From an uncultured Clostridia bacterium (GTDB lineage Bacteria > Bacillota > Clostridia > Oscillospirales > Acutalibacteraceae): DNA of 27,595 nucleotides. The notes beneath the pieces are model-generated. The model was not told where the DNA came from. It searched no databases and saw nothing but the letters and a program-made list of their open reading frames with translations. Position numbers and translations under genes: made by a program. The stretch's first letter is position 1, and each line of letters begins with the position of its first letter. Positions 7,827-15,666 of this stretch are shown here, piece by piece. The DNA lies in contig CANQSG010000008.1 of NCBI GenBank assembly GCA_947626485.1, positions 1-27,595 of the forward strand, read 5' to 3'.

Positions 7827-9941
7827 ATGAAACACAAATCCGTCTTACCGAAGATCGCATGTCTCCTGCTGCTCGCGGTGCTCCTGTCCGCCTTTCCCGT
7901 CCTTGCGAGCAGCCCGGAGGAAATTCCGTTTGAAAGCTATACCTATTGGGAAAATTATGCCGGCGCCGGGAAAAAGGCGGTTTATTCCAAGCCGATGTAC
8001 CAGCCCGATTTTGTCATGGACGCGGGATATTTCGGCGTGCAATCCTTTACGACGCTTTCCGACGTGTGCGCGGACGAAAACGGGAACGTCTATATTCTCG
8101 ACGGCGGCGCGTCGGCCCTCTATATCCTCGACAAAAATTACAATCCGCTCGGGTCGATCAGCCGCGTTCAAAAGGGTGGGGAAGCGTTATCCTTCACCGG
8201 CGCGAAGGGGATTTTCGTCGCGGGCAGGGATATTTACATCTCCGACACGGAAAACGCACGGGTGCTGAAAATCGACGCGAACGGGAATTTCCTCGACGAA
8301 TATCTCGTGCCGGATTCCGGCCTGATCCCGGAAGGCTTTGAATACCGCCCGATCAAGACGGCGCTGGATTCCCGCGGCTATCTGTATATTTTGTGCGACG
8401 GCTCGTATTACGGCGCGATCCTCTATTCGCCTGCGGATGAATTTTTGGGGTTTTACGGCGCGAACACCACAAAGGGCGGGCTGCTGCAGGCCGCCGAGCT
8501 GCTTTTCAATAAGCTCTTTATGACGAACGCCAAGCTGTCGCAAAGTGAAAGCAAGCTGCCGTTTCAGATCACCGATTTGTATATGGACAGCGAAAATTTC
8601 GTCTACACCTGCACCGGCAGGACAGAAGCGCAGCAGACTCAGTCGGGACAAATTCGGCGGTTCAGCCCCGGCGGCATCATGACGCAGGACACCGGCTCGA
8701 AAAATTTCGCCGACGTTTCGCTCGGCACGATCAAGGGCGCGCCCCTCAGTCAGGATTTGCTTGGAATTGCGCTGGACGATCGGGATTATATTTTCGCGCT
8801 GGATTCCGCTTACGGCCGCATTTTCCTGTACGATAAGGATTACAAGCTCCTTTCGGCGTTCGGCGCCGGGCTCGGCAGGGGAGAGCAGGTCGGCACCTTT
8901 GCGCTGCCCTGCGCCATCGAGACAAACGGGGACGACGTTTTAGTCTGCGACAGCGCGAACAACAACGTCACCGTATTCAAAATCACGGAATACGGCAAGC
9001 TCGTGAAAACCGCGCGGAAAATGACGCTCGACGGGGATTACGAGGAATCGAAGCCCCTCTGGCAGGAGGTTTTGTCGCTCGATAAAAACAGCCAGCTCGC
9101 CTATACCGGCCTTGCAAAAGCCCTTTATGTCGAGGGCGAATATCGGCAGGCGATGGAATACGCCGAATTGGGGCTCGACAAAGAGACCTACGGGCAGGCC
9201 TTCAAATGGGTGCGCCGGGATTATATCCAAAACAATTTTATCTGGATTTTCTTCCTTGCGGTCGCCGTTTTGGGGGTGCTTTGCGCGGCGCTGATCTATC
9301 TGACGAAGCACAACGTCACCCTGCTTTCCAACCCGAAGGTCAACGTCATGGTCTCGAGCGTGGCGCACCCCTTCGATTCCTTCGCCAAGGTGAAATATAA
9401 CAATCAGGGTTCTTTGCTGCTGAGCCTTCTCCTTTTGACCCTGTTTTATATCACCACGATCCTGAAAACGACGAAGAGCGGGTATTTGTACTCCGCCTAT
9501 AACCCGGCGGAATTCAATTCGCTGTACAGCATCGTCCGGACCTTCGGCCTGGTGATCCTGTGGGCGGTCTGCAACTGGGCGGTCTGCGCCCTGCGGGGCG
9601 GCATCGGGAAATTAAAGGAAATTTTCATCGTCACCTGTTACAGCCTGCTGCCGATCATCTTCGGCAACCTCCTTTACGTGATTTTGACAAACGTCATGCT
9701 CCCGACGGAGGCAGGCTTCCTGTCGGTGCTGATGAACGTGTTTACCCTGTACGCCGCCTTTATGCTGATGATCGGCATTATGAAGGTGCACGATTACGAG
9801 TTCGGCAAATTTATCACGACCACGCTCCTGACAATCGTCGGCATGGCGATCGTGCTGTGCCTGATCGTGCTCATCATCATCCTGGTGCAGCAATTAGGAG
9901 CGTTTGTGCTTACGGTGATTATGGAGATCGCTTACCGTTAA
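7827..9941 (+). CDS. NHL beta-propeller, TPR and Yip1-domain membrane protein
   Basis: Encodes 704 residues. A signal-like segment (1 to ~27) is followed by about six NHL-type propeller blades (~55-390); examples are DVCADENGNVYILDGGASAL, GIFVAGRDIYISDTENARVL and CAIETNGDDVLVCDSANNNV. Next is a short TPR-like helical pair (~394-465; EYRQAMEYAELGLDKETY). A membrane helix at ~470-492 leads to a Yip1-family domain (~509-704) with several further helices. The propeller should be extracellular and the Yip1 part in the membrane. Similar proteins occur beside DUF5696 proteins and CUT1 transporters in other Bacillota, as far as I recall. The function is unknown; a receptor, scaffold or assembly role for the importers is inference. 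It starts 10 nt after the permease gene. Confidence 0.85.
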   Translation: MKHKSVLPKIACLLLLAVLLSAFPVLASSPEEIPFESYTYWENYAGAGKKAVYSKPMYQPDFVMDAGYFGVQSFTTLSDVCADENGNVYILDGGASALYILDKNYNPLGSISRVQKGGEALSFTGAKGIFVAGRDIYISDTENARVLKIDANGNFLDEYLVPDSGLIPEGFEYRPIKTALDSRGYLYILCDGSYYGAILYSPADEFLGFYGANTTKGGLLQAAELLFNKLFMTNAKLSQSESKLPFQITDLYMDSENFVYTCTGRTEAQQTQSGQIRRFSPGGIMTQDTGSKNFADVSLGTIKGAPLSQDLLGIALDDRDYIFALDSAYGRIFLYDKDYKLLSAFGAGLGRGEQVGTFALPCAIETNGDDVLVCDSANNNVTVFKITEYGKLVKTARKMTLDGDYEESKPLWQEVLSLDKNSQLAYTGLAKALYVEGEYRQAMEYAELGLDKETYGQAFKWVRRDYIQNNFIWIFFLAVAVLGVLCAALIYLTKHNVTLLSNPKVNVMVSSVAHPFDSFAKVKYNNQGSLLLSLLLLTLFYITTILKTTKSGYLYSAYNPAEFNSLYSIVRTFGLVILWAVCNWAVCALRGGIGKLKEIFIVTCYSLLPIIFGNLLYVILTNVMLPTEAGFLSVLMNVFTLYAAFMLMIGIMKVHDYEFGKFITTTLLTIVGMAIVLCLIVLIIILVQQLGAFVLTVIMEIAYR

Positions 9942-9974
9942 GAGATTCCGGAAAAAACGGTCAGGAGGAAGCGA

Positions 9975-12203
9975 ATGAAACGAATTGTTTTAGGAATGCT
10001 CAGTCTTTTCGTGCTGCTGGCCTGCAGCGGATGCGGGGTGGCGGTTCAGAAAAGCAGGGAATATCGCGAAGATTTTGTAATCAAGACTTATGCCGAGACC
10101 ACCGTAACGGAAAACGATCGGTTCCGTCTGGACTGGAACGACGAAGGCAAGCGGATCGTTCTTCTGGATAAGGCAAACGGCGTCAGCTGGAGCACCACCC
10201 CCGCGCAGGCGTTAAACCCCGGCCTGGACGAATCCGGCGCCCCGAAAATCGTCCACCCGCAGGTCACGTCGCCGATCGTGATCGAGTATCTCGACCCCGA
10301 AACGCAGGAGGTCTCTCTGTTGACCGCCAGCGCGGCGTCTATCACGAACGACAGCGTCTCGGTCGAGGCGATCGAAAACGGCGTGAAAGCGACCTATTAT
10401 TTCCCCGGCGCGGAGATCGCCGTGCCGGTCGAATATACGCTTTTCGCCGACGGGGTCAACATCGCGGTCGATACGGCGGGCGTCGAGGAAAAGACCTATC
10501 CGCTCCTGCGCGTCAAGCTCGCCCCGTTTCTCTGCTCCTTTGCGAACAACAGCGACGACGCGTATTTGTTCGTCCCGTCGGGAAGCGGCGCTTTGATTTA
10601 CAAAAAGCAGGAGCGCGACGTCCCGGTCACCTATTCGCAGGAGGTATACGGCGCCGACGCCGGCAGGCATCTCGAATTTGAAGAGGACGCCGCGACCGAA
10701 AACGAGATCCGGCTGCCTGTCTACGGCGCGAAAATCGGGGACAAGGCACTGTGCGCGATCATCACGGACGGCGCCGAATCGGCGTCGATCGAGGTCTCCG
10801 CGGGCGCTTCAAATATCGGCTCCTCCGCCGTCAACGCCGCCTTCGAGGTGCGGGGCTATCAATGGGTCAAGGTCAAAAAGGGCTATCAAAAATTATTCAG
10901 CGAAAGCATTTCCAACCATAAATATGCGGTCTCCTTCTATCCGCTGTACGGCGACAAGGCAGATTATGTCGGGATGGCGGAGGTTTACCGAGAATATCTG
11001 AAACAAAAGTATCCGCTTCAAAAGACGACGCAGGAAAACATGCTGGCGCTCAAGCTCATCGGCGGCAGCGGCGTGAAAAATTCCTTCCTCGGTGTCCCGT
11101 ATCGGGATTTTTACGCGACGACCACCGTCGACGAGGCGACGCAAATCGTGACGGAGCTGTTCGCGCGCACAAGCGAGACCATGTCGGTCGACCTCGTCGG
11201 CTTCGGGCAGGGCGGCGTCGACGTCGGCAAGATCGCGGGCGGGTATAAGCTCGATTCCGCTTTGGGCAACCGGTCTGATCTCAAAAAGCTGATCGACGCC
11301 TGCAAAGAAAACGGGATTTCGCCCTATATGGATTTCGACGCGGTTCGCTTCAGCAAAACCGCGGGCGGGCTCAGCACCCTGTCCGACAAGGCCGTGACGG
11401 TAAACGGGCAGGTCGTGAATTGCTATCCTTACAACATCTGGTCGAGGACGCGGGACTACGATTTCGAGGATTATTCTCTCGCGGCGCGTTCGAAGCTCTT
11501 TGACGTCGCAAAACGGATCCAAAACGCGGCGACGAAATACGGCCTTCCGGGCGTCGGTCTCGATACGCTTTCGAATTTGTGCTATTCGGATTACGGCGAG
11601 GCGGAGAGCTTTATCAAGGGCAACATGCAGCAGGACGTCTCCGCCATCCTTTCGGATTTCCGGGAAGCGCAAATCCGGATCGCCGTCAACAATGCGAACG
11701 ACTATGCGGCCGCCTACGCCGCGCAAATCTACGACGCGCCGCTCGAATCCTCCCGGCACACCATCTTCGACGCGGACGTCCCGTTTTACGAGATCGTTTT
11801 CAAGGGCTACGTGCCGATGTCTTCGCCGTCGTTAAACCTCGTCGCGAACCCGCAGGAAACGATCTTAAAAGCCGTCGAGGCGGGCGTCGGCCTGACCTAC
11901 ACGCTGATCGATCATTATGATACCAAGCTGCTCGCCTCCTCGCAGTCGGCGTTTTACGGCTCCGTGTATCGGGATTGCAAGCCGCAGATCGAAAAAAGCG
12001 TTTCGGAAAACAGGGACTATTACCAAAAAATCAACGGCGCGGGCATCGAGGACCATATCCTTTATCAAAACGGCGTGCGGGAAACGGTGTTCGATAACGG
12101 ATATCGGGTCTATGTGAATTACACCGACCAAATCCAGACGGTTTCGGGCGTCACGATCGAGCCGTTCGGATACAAACTGACAGCAGGGGAAGAGGCCGAA
12201 TGA
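9975..12203 (+). CDS. DUF5696 family lipoprotein, possible glycosidase-like barrel
   Basis: Encodes 742 residues. The N-terminus has a lipoprotein signal with candidate lipid-accepting cysteines C17 (VLLAC) and C20 (CSGC). The rest matches what I know of DUF5696: an N-terminal beta-rich half with RFRLDWNDEGKRIVLLDKAN, then an alpha/beta part resembling the TIM barrels of glycosidases. Acidic residues at strand-like ends could be catalytic, notably D453 and D455 in YMDFDAVRF and D530 in GVGLDTLSN. No enzymatic activity is established to my knowledge. It lies between the Yip1 protein and the second permease pair, and its stop overlaps the next start by 4 nt (ATGA), implying tight translational coupling. 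It should sit on the outer face of the membrane and may trim or present the glycan. Confidence 0.8.
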   Translation: MKRIVLGMLSLFVLLACSGCGVAVQKSREYREDFVIKTYAETTVTENDRFRLDWNDEGKRIVLLDKANGVSWSTTPAQALNPGLDESGAPKIVHPQVTSPIVIEYLDPETQEVSLLTASAASITNDSVSVEAIENGVKATYYFPGAEIAVPVEYTLFADGVNIAVDTAGVEEKTYPLLRVKLAPFLCSFANNSDDAYLFVPSGSGALIYKKQERDVPVTYSQEVYGADAGRHLEFEEDAATENEIRLPVYGAKIGDKALCAIITDGAESASIEVSAGASNIGSSAVNAAFEVRGYQWVKVKKGYQKLFSESISNHKYAVSFYPLYGDKADYVGMAEVYREYLKQKYPLQKTTQENMLALKLIGGSGVKNSFLGVPYRDFYATTTVDEATQIVTELFARTSETMSVDLVGFGQGGVDVGKIAGGYKLDSALGNRSDLKKLIDACKENGISPYMDFDAVRFSKTAGGLSTLSDKAVTVNGQVVNCYPYNIWSRTRDYDFEDYSLAARSKLFDVAKRIQNAATKYGLPGVGLDTLSNLCYSDYGEAESFIKGNMQQDVSAILSDFREAQIRIAVNNANDYAAAYAAQIYDAPLESSRHTIFDADVPFYEIVFKGYVPMSSPSLNLVANPQETILKAVEAGVGLTYTLIDHYDTKLLASSQSAFYGSVYRDCKPQIEKSVSENRDYYQKINGAGIEDHILYQNGVRETVFDNGYRVYVNYTDQIQTVSGVTIEPFGYKLTAGEEAE

Positions 12204-13096
12204 AAAAGAAGAAACACGCCGGCGTGGAACGGTTAAAAAGTCGCTACGGCCTGCTATTTGTCGCGCCTTTCATTGTGGGTCTGCTGTTGTTTTTCGTGTT
12301 CCCCCTGCTCAGCTCGGTGCAGTACATGTTCAGCAACATCAGCTTTGAACCGGGCAACACGGTGATTACCTGGACGGGGCTGGAAAACATCAAATACGTG
12401 CTGTTCGAGGACCCCTATTTCATCAACAATGTTGTTAAGGGATTTTCGACCTTTGCCTATTCCTTCCCGCTGATTCTGGTCGTGAGCCTCGTGATGGCGC
12501 TCATCCTTGTCCAAAAATTCAGGGGTCGCATCCTCTTCCGGGGCATCAGCTTCATGACGGTCATCATCGCGAGCGGCGTCGTGATCGAATACGTCTTGCG
12601 GTATCAGGGCTCGGATATCACGGGCGCCGGCGTCGAGACCTCGATCATGGAGGACATGATCGACGTCGAAAGCATTTTGACGGTTTTGGGTCTGCCGACG
12701 CAGATCTCCGGATATTTTCAGGTCGTGCTCAACAGCATCATGACGGTCATCTGGAACAGCGGAATTCAGACCCTGCTGTTTATCTCCGGGCTGCAGGCGA
12801 TCCCCGATCAGATGTACGAGGTCTCGAAGGTGGAGGGCGCGACGAAATGGGAGGAGTTCTGGTTCGTCACCTTCCCGATGCTCTCCAAAATTCTCGTTCT
12901 GGTTTCGGCGTTTACGGTCGTCGAATTGTTTACCGCAAAGACCGACCGGGTCGTTTCGAGCGCCTACACCATGATGCAGTCGCAGAATTATCACGAAAGC
13001 ACGGCGATGCTGTGGATCTATTTCCTGATTGTGGGGGTCGTGATCGCCTTGCTGTATATCCCGTTCCACAAATTCTGCCTGAAACGCTGGGAATAG
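12200..13096 (+). CDS. CUT1 sugar ABC transporter permease, importer 2 (MalF-like)
   Basis: Encodes 298 residues with about six membrane helices (first LLFVAPFIVGLLLFFVFPLL). The EAA loop is degenerate: EVSKVEG (E207 to G213) replaces the usual EAA pattern but keeps the glutamate and glycine, and the following WEEFWFVTFPMLSKI helix is normal. The extracellular loop between membrane segments is longer than in the other MalF-like subunit (region with GAGVETSIMEDMIDVES). Translation is coupled to the DUF5696 gene by a 4-nt overlap. It should pair with the permease that begins at 13110. Confidence 0.92.
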   Translation: MKKKKHAGVERLKSRYGLLFVAPFIVGLLLFFVFPLLSSVQYMFSNISFEPGNTVITWTGLENIKYVLFEDPYFINNVVKGFSTFAYSFPLILVVSLVMALILVQKFRGRILFRGISFMTVIIASGVVIEYVLRYQGSDITGAGVETSIMEDMIDVESILTVLGLPTQISGYFQVVLNSIMTVIWNSGIQTLLFISGLQAIPDQMYEVSKVEGATKWEEFWFVTFPMLSKILVLVSAFTVVELFTAKTDRVVSSAYTMMQSQNYHESTAMLWIYFLIVGVVIALLYIPFHKFCLKRWE

Positions 13097-13109
13097 GAGG
13101 GCGCGTGCG

Positions 13110-14072
13110 ATGATTGCTTCCTTTCGGAAAAAAAGCGTGAACCGGGTCACAAAACGGACGCGACCCGTTTTGTACAGCCTGTTCCGCCTGATTATTCTGC
13201 TGGCGATCAGCTATGTGATCGTCTACCCGCTGTTGTACATGATCAGCTCTTCGCTGAAAACCGCCTCCGCCTTTCAGGATCCCAGCGTTTTGTGGATCCC
13301 AAAAATCTTCACCGACGAAAATTTCAAGGTCGCGTTTGAGGCGATGGATTTCAAAAACGCGATGCTTTCCACCCTCGGTTTTGAAATGGTGAGCGCGCTG
13401 CTCGAAACCGCGACCTGCGCCGTCACCGCCTATGGCCTTGCGAGATTCAACTTCCCCGGCAAAAAGCTGCTGATGGTGATGCTGGTTCTCCTCATCATGG
13501 TGCCTCCCCAAATGATCATCATTCCGATGACGATCAATTTCTCGCAGCTCGATTTTTTAGGGATTTTAAAGCTGACGGGCGGCCTGTTCGGGAAGGAGCT
13601 GCGGCCGAATATTCTGGATACGGCTGCCTGCTTCTACCTGCCGTCCCTGTTCAGCGTCGGCCTGCGCTCCGGCATTCTGATCTTTATTTACCATCAGTTC
13701 TTTCACGGTCTGCCGAAGGAGCTGGAGGAGGCGGCGTGGATCGACGGCTCCGCCCCGCCCCGCACCTTTCTTCAAATCGCCCTGCCGTCGTCGAGCGTCG
13801 CGATCATAACGGTGCTGGTTTTGTCGGTCGTCTGGCACTGGAACGATTATTACCTCGCCGTCATGTACACCAGCGAAAAATTCCCGTTGGCGGTTTCTCT
13901 GGCGTCCCTGCCGCAGCGGCTTTCGCTGATCGGCATTTGGCCGGGCGATATTCGAAATACGCTCGGCGTCATGGCGGGCTGCGTGATGTTTGTCGTCCCG
14001 ATCCTCATTGTATATTTATTCCTGCAACGGAAGTTTATCAAAAGCATCGACAGAGTGGGTATCACGGGATAA
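13110..14072 (+). CDS. CUT1 sugar ABC transporter permease, importer 2 (MalG-like)
   Basis: Encodes 320 residues. After a short basic N-terminus, the first helix is FRLIILLAISYVIVYPLLYM followed by the MalG-type ISSSLKTASAFQD motif. The EAA loop is canonical, EAAWIDG (E207 to G213), continuing into PPRTFLQIALPSSSV. The start has a GGAGGG site 13 nt after the preceding gene's stop. The stop lies within a short sequence that is repeated before the downstream solute-binding protein gene. With the gene at 12200 it should form the channel of the second importer. Confidence 0.93.
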   Translation: MIASFRKKSVNRVTKRTRPVLYSLFRLIILLAISYVIVYPLLYMISSSLKTASAFQDPSVLWIPKIFTDENFKVAFEAMDFKNAMLSTLGFEMVSALLETATCAVTAYGLARFNFPGKKLLMVMLVLLIMVPPQMIIIPMTINFSQLDFLGILKLTGGLFGKELRPNILDTAACFYLPSLFSVGLRSGILIFIYHQFFHGLPKELEEAAWIDGSAPPRTFLQIALPSSSVAIITVLVLSVVWHWNDYYLAVMYTSEKFPLAVSLASLPQRLSLIGIWPGDIRNTLGVMAGCVMFVVPILIVYLFLQRKFIKSIDRVGITG

Positions 14073-14171
14073 AAGGGAGGAAAACCGGATGGCTTTTTTA
14101 TCGTCCCCATAAGCAGGCGCTTATAAAATACATCGGCAAAGAGGCTCACAGGATAAAAAAGGAGGAAAACC
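14062..14171 (+). repeat. Duplicated ribosome-binding-site segment flanking a tiny ORF
   Basis: TCACGGGATAAAAGGGAGG plus AAAACC (14062-14086) and TCACAGGATAAAAAAGGAGG plus AAAACC (14146-14171) are near-identical direct repeats about 84 bp apart. The first copy precedes a seven-codon ORF, ATG at 14089 to TAA at 14112 (MAFLSSP). The second is the ribosome binding site of the solute-binding lipoprotein. This could be a remnant of a local duplication or a short translated leader. Confidence 0.6.
14098..14127 (+). promoter_or_regulatory. Possible internal promoter before the second solute-binding protein
   Basis: TTATCG (14098-14103) and TATAAA (14122-14127) are 18 bp apart in the gap before the lipoprotein gene. 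The -10 is good and the -35 poor. An extra promoter would fit the high expression that binding proteins need relative to permeases, but support is weak. Confidence 0.25.
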
Positions 14172-14175
14172 TATC

Positions 14176-15597
14176 ATGACAAAAAAATTATTAGCGCTGT
14201 TACTGACCGCTTTTCTGGTGCTCACAGTCTTCGCCGGCTGCGGCGGCGGCTCTGAGACGGACGTGAATTCCGAAACGCAAGGCGAGACGGAAATCGTCGC
14301 TACGGAGGACACCGGCGACGAAGGCGACGCGCAGGGGACAGACAGCGCGGTCTCCGGCGGCAACGGCTCGACGGCGAGCGGTTCGACCGCCTCGAAGAAT
14401 ACCGGCAGCAAGTCCCCGACGGCTTCCGGCACGTCCTCGACGGCAAAGCCCACGACGCTCCGGGGCACGACGGTGAAATACGCCACCTGGATCGACGTGA
14501 ACAAAACGGAGTACGGCTCCGTCATTCAGGCGTTCACAAAGGCGACGGGCATCAAGGTGAAAATCGTCAACGTGCCCCAGCACGAGTACATCACCAAATT
14601 GACCGGCCTCATCGCGTCCGGCAACTCGCCCGACGTCATCAACGACAACCAGGAATTTCCGCGCACCGTCGGCATGTTGCAGCCGATCACCGAAGCGGGG
14701 ATCAACCCGAAGGACGCGAGATTTTACCAGGTCGCGACGGATATGTCTACCCTGAACGGCAAGACCTATCTTGTCACGTCGAATCAGGCGTCGTTCCAGT
14801 CGTGCGCGCTTCTGTTCTACAATAAAAAGCTCTTCACCAACAACGGCATCAAATCGCCCGAACAGTATGTAAAGGAAAACAACTGGAACTGGGACACCTT
14901 CAACAAGACGGCTTCCGACATCCGATCGGCAGCCGGCATCAAGCTGGGCTGCGTCTTTGATACGGGCGTCTTTACGGCCTCTTACGGCGCGGGGATCGTC
15001 AAATATAAGCAGGGACAGTTTTACAGCGGCATCGACGAGACCGTGTTGACCGACGTCTGGAGATTTTTGCAGACGGGCGTAAAATCCGGGGTCTTTGACT
15101 TAGGGCAGAAATCGCAGTTTGTCGAAGGCCAGTCCGGCATGTGCGTCACCGACACCTACGGCCTGAAAAACGCCGGTTACTTCAGCGCGATGAAGAATGC
15201 CGACCTCGGCGTGACCTATCTGCCGAAGAAGAACGCGAGCGACAAGAATTATCCCCGCGGCGGATTTGTCTCCGCCTACGGCATCGCAAAGGGCGCGAAG
15301 AACGTCGCGGGCGCCGGGGAATTCCTGAAATTCTTCCTGGATATGGACAATTACGATATCAACAAAATCTATAAAACACCCGAATTCGCCGCGTTTGCGA
15401 AGGAAATCACGAAAATTCCGATCACGCTGAACACGGTCTATTGGGACGACGCGCTGCAGGACGTGACCGGCCAGACCTTCAACAAGTATGTCAAGACGTC
15501 CGACCCGAACCAGATCGAGGCAAACCTCGCGAAGGTGAAAAATACCGTCAATTCCGCCGTGAAGAAAGGGAACGATATGCTGGCGACGGCAAAATAA
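14176..15597 (+). CDS. Sugar-binding lipoprotein of CUT1 importer 2
   Basis: Encodes 473 residues, the normal length for a family 1 extracellular solute-binding protein. A lipoprotein signal ends in VFAGC with C22 as the lipid-accepting cysteine. A low-complexity Ser/Thr/Gly/Asp linker (~23-95) then leads to the binding domain, which opens with TTVKYATWIDVNKTEYGSVI and includes ASGNSPDVINDNQEFPRTVG. It follows the second permease pair and should supply that channel. It differs in architecture from the 969-residue binding protein at 3041, suggesting the two importers take different ligands or forms of one glycan. The ribosome binding site is AAGGAGG, strong. A stable hairpin follows the stop. 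Confidence 0.93.
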   Translation: MTKKLLALLLTAFLVLTVFAGCGGGSETDVNSETQGETEIVATEDTGDEGDAQGTDSAVSGGNGSTASGSTASKNTGSKSPTASGTSSTAKPTTLRGTTVKYATWIDVNKTEYGSVIQAFTKATGIKVKIVNVPQHEYITKLTGLIASGNSPDVINDNQEFPRTVGMLQPITEAGINPKDARFYQVATDMSTLNGKTYLVTSNQASFQSCALLFYNKKLFTNNGIKSPEQYVKENNWNWDTFNKTASDIRSAAGIKLGCVFDTGVFTASYGAGIVKYKQGQFYSGIDETVLTDVWRFLQTGVKSGVFDLGQKSQFVEGQSGMCVTDTYGLKNAGYFSAMKNADLGVTYLPKKNASDKNYPRGGFVSAYGIAKGAKNVAGAGEFLKFFLDMDNYDINKIYKTPEFAAFAKEITKIPITLNTVYWDDALQDVTGQTFNKYVKTSDPNQIEANLAKVKNTVNSAVKKGNDMLATAK

Positions 15598-15614
15598 GGC
15601 GGGAACAGAAATCG

Positions 15615-15644
15615 GCGGAGGAAGGGCTCGCTTCCTTCCTCCGC
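15615..15644 (+). terminator. Stable hairpin after the binding-protein gene, without T-tract
   Basis: GCGGAGGAAGG (15615-15625) pairs perfectly with CCTTCCTCCGC (15634-15644) around an 8-nt loop. No run of T follows, so it is unlikely to be a rho-independent terminator. Its place just after a solute-binding gene suggests protection of the upstream mRNA 3' end, as known for other binding-protein operons. Confidence 0.55.
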
Positions 15645-15666
15645 GCACACAGGGAGGCAAGAAAAC

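Noticed and set aside
9206..10171. Plus-strand alternative frames overlapping the Yip1 gene end
   Set aside because: They are Arg/Gly/Pro-rich products of reading GC-rich codons out of frame, and they overlap the well-supported Yip1 and DUF5696 genes.
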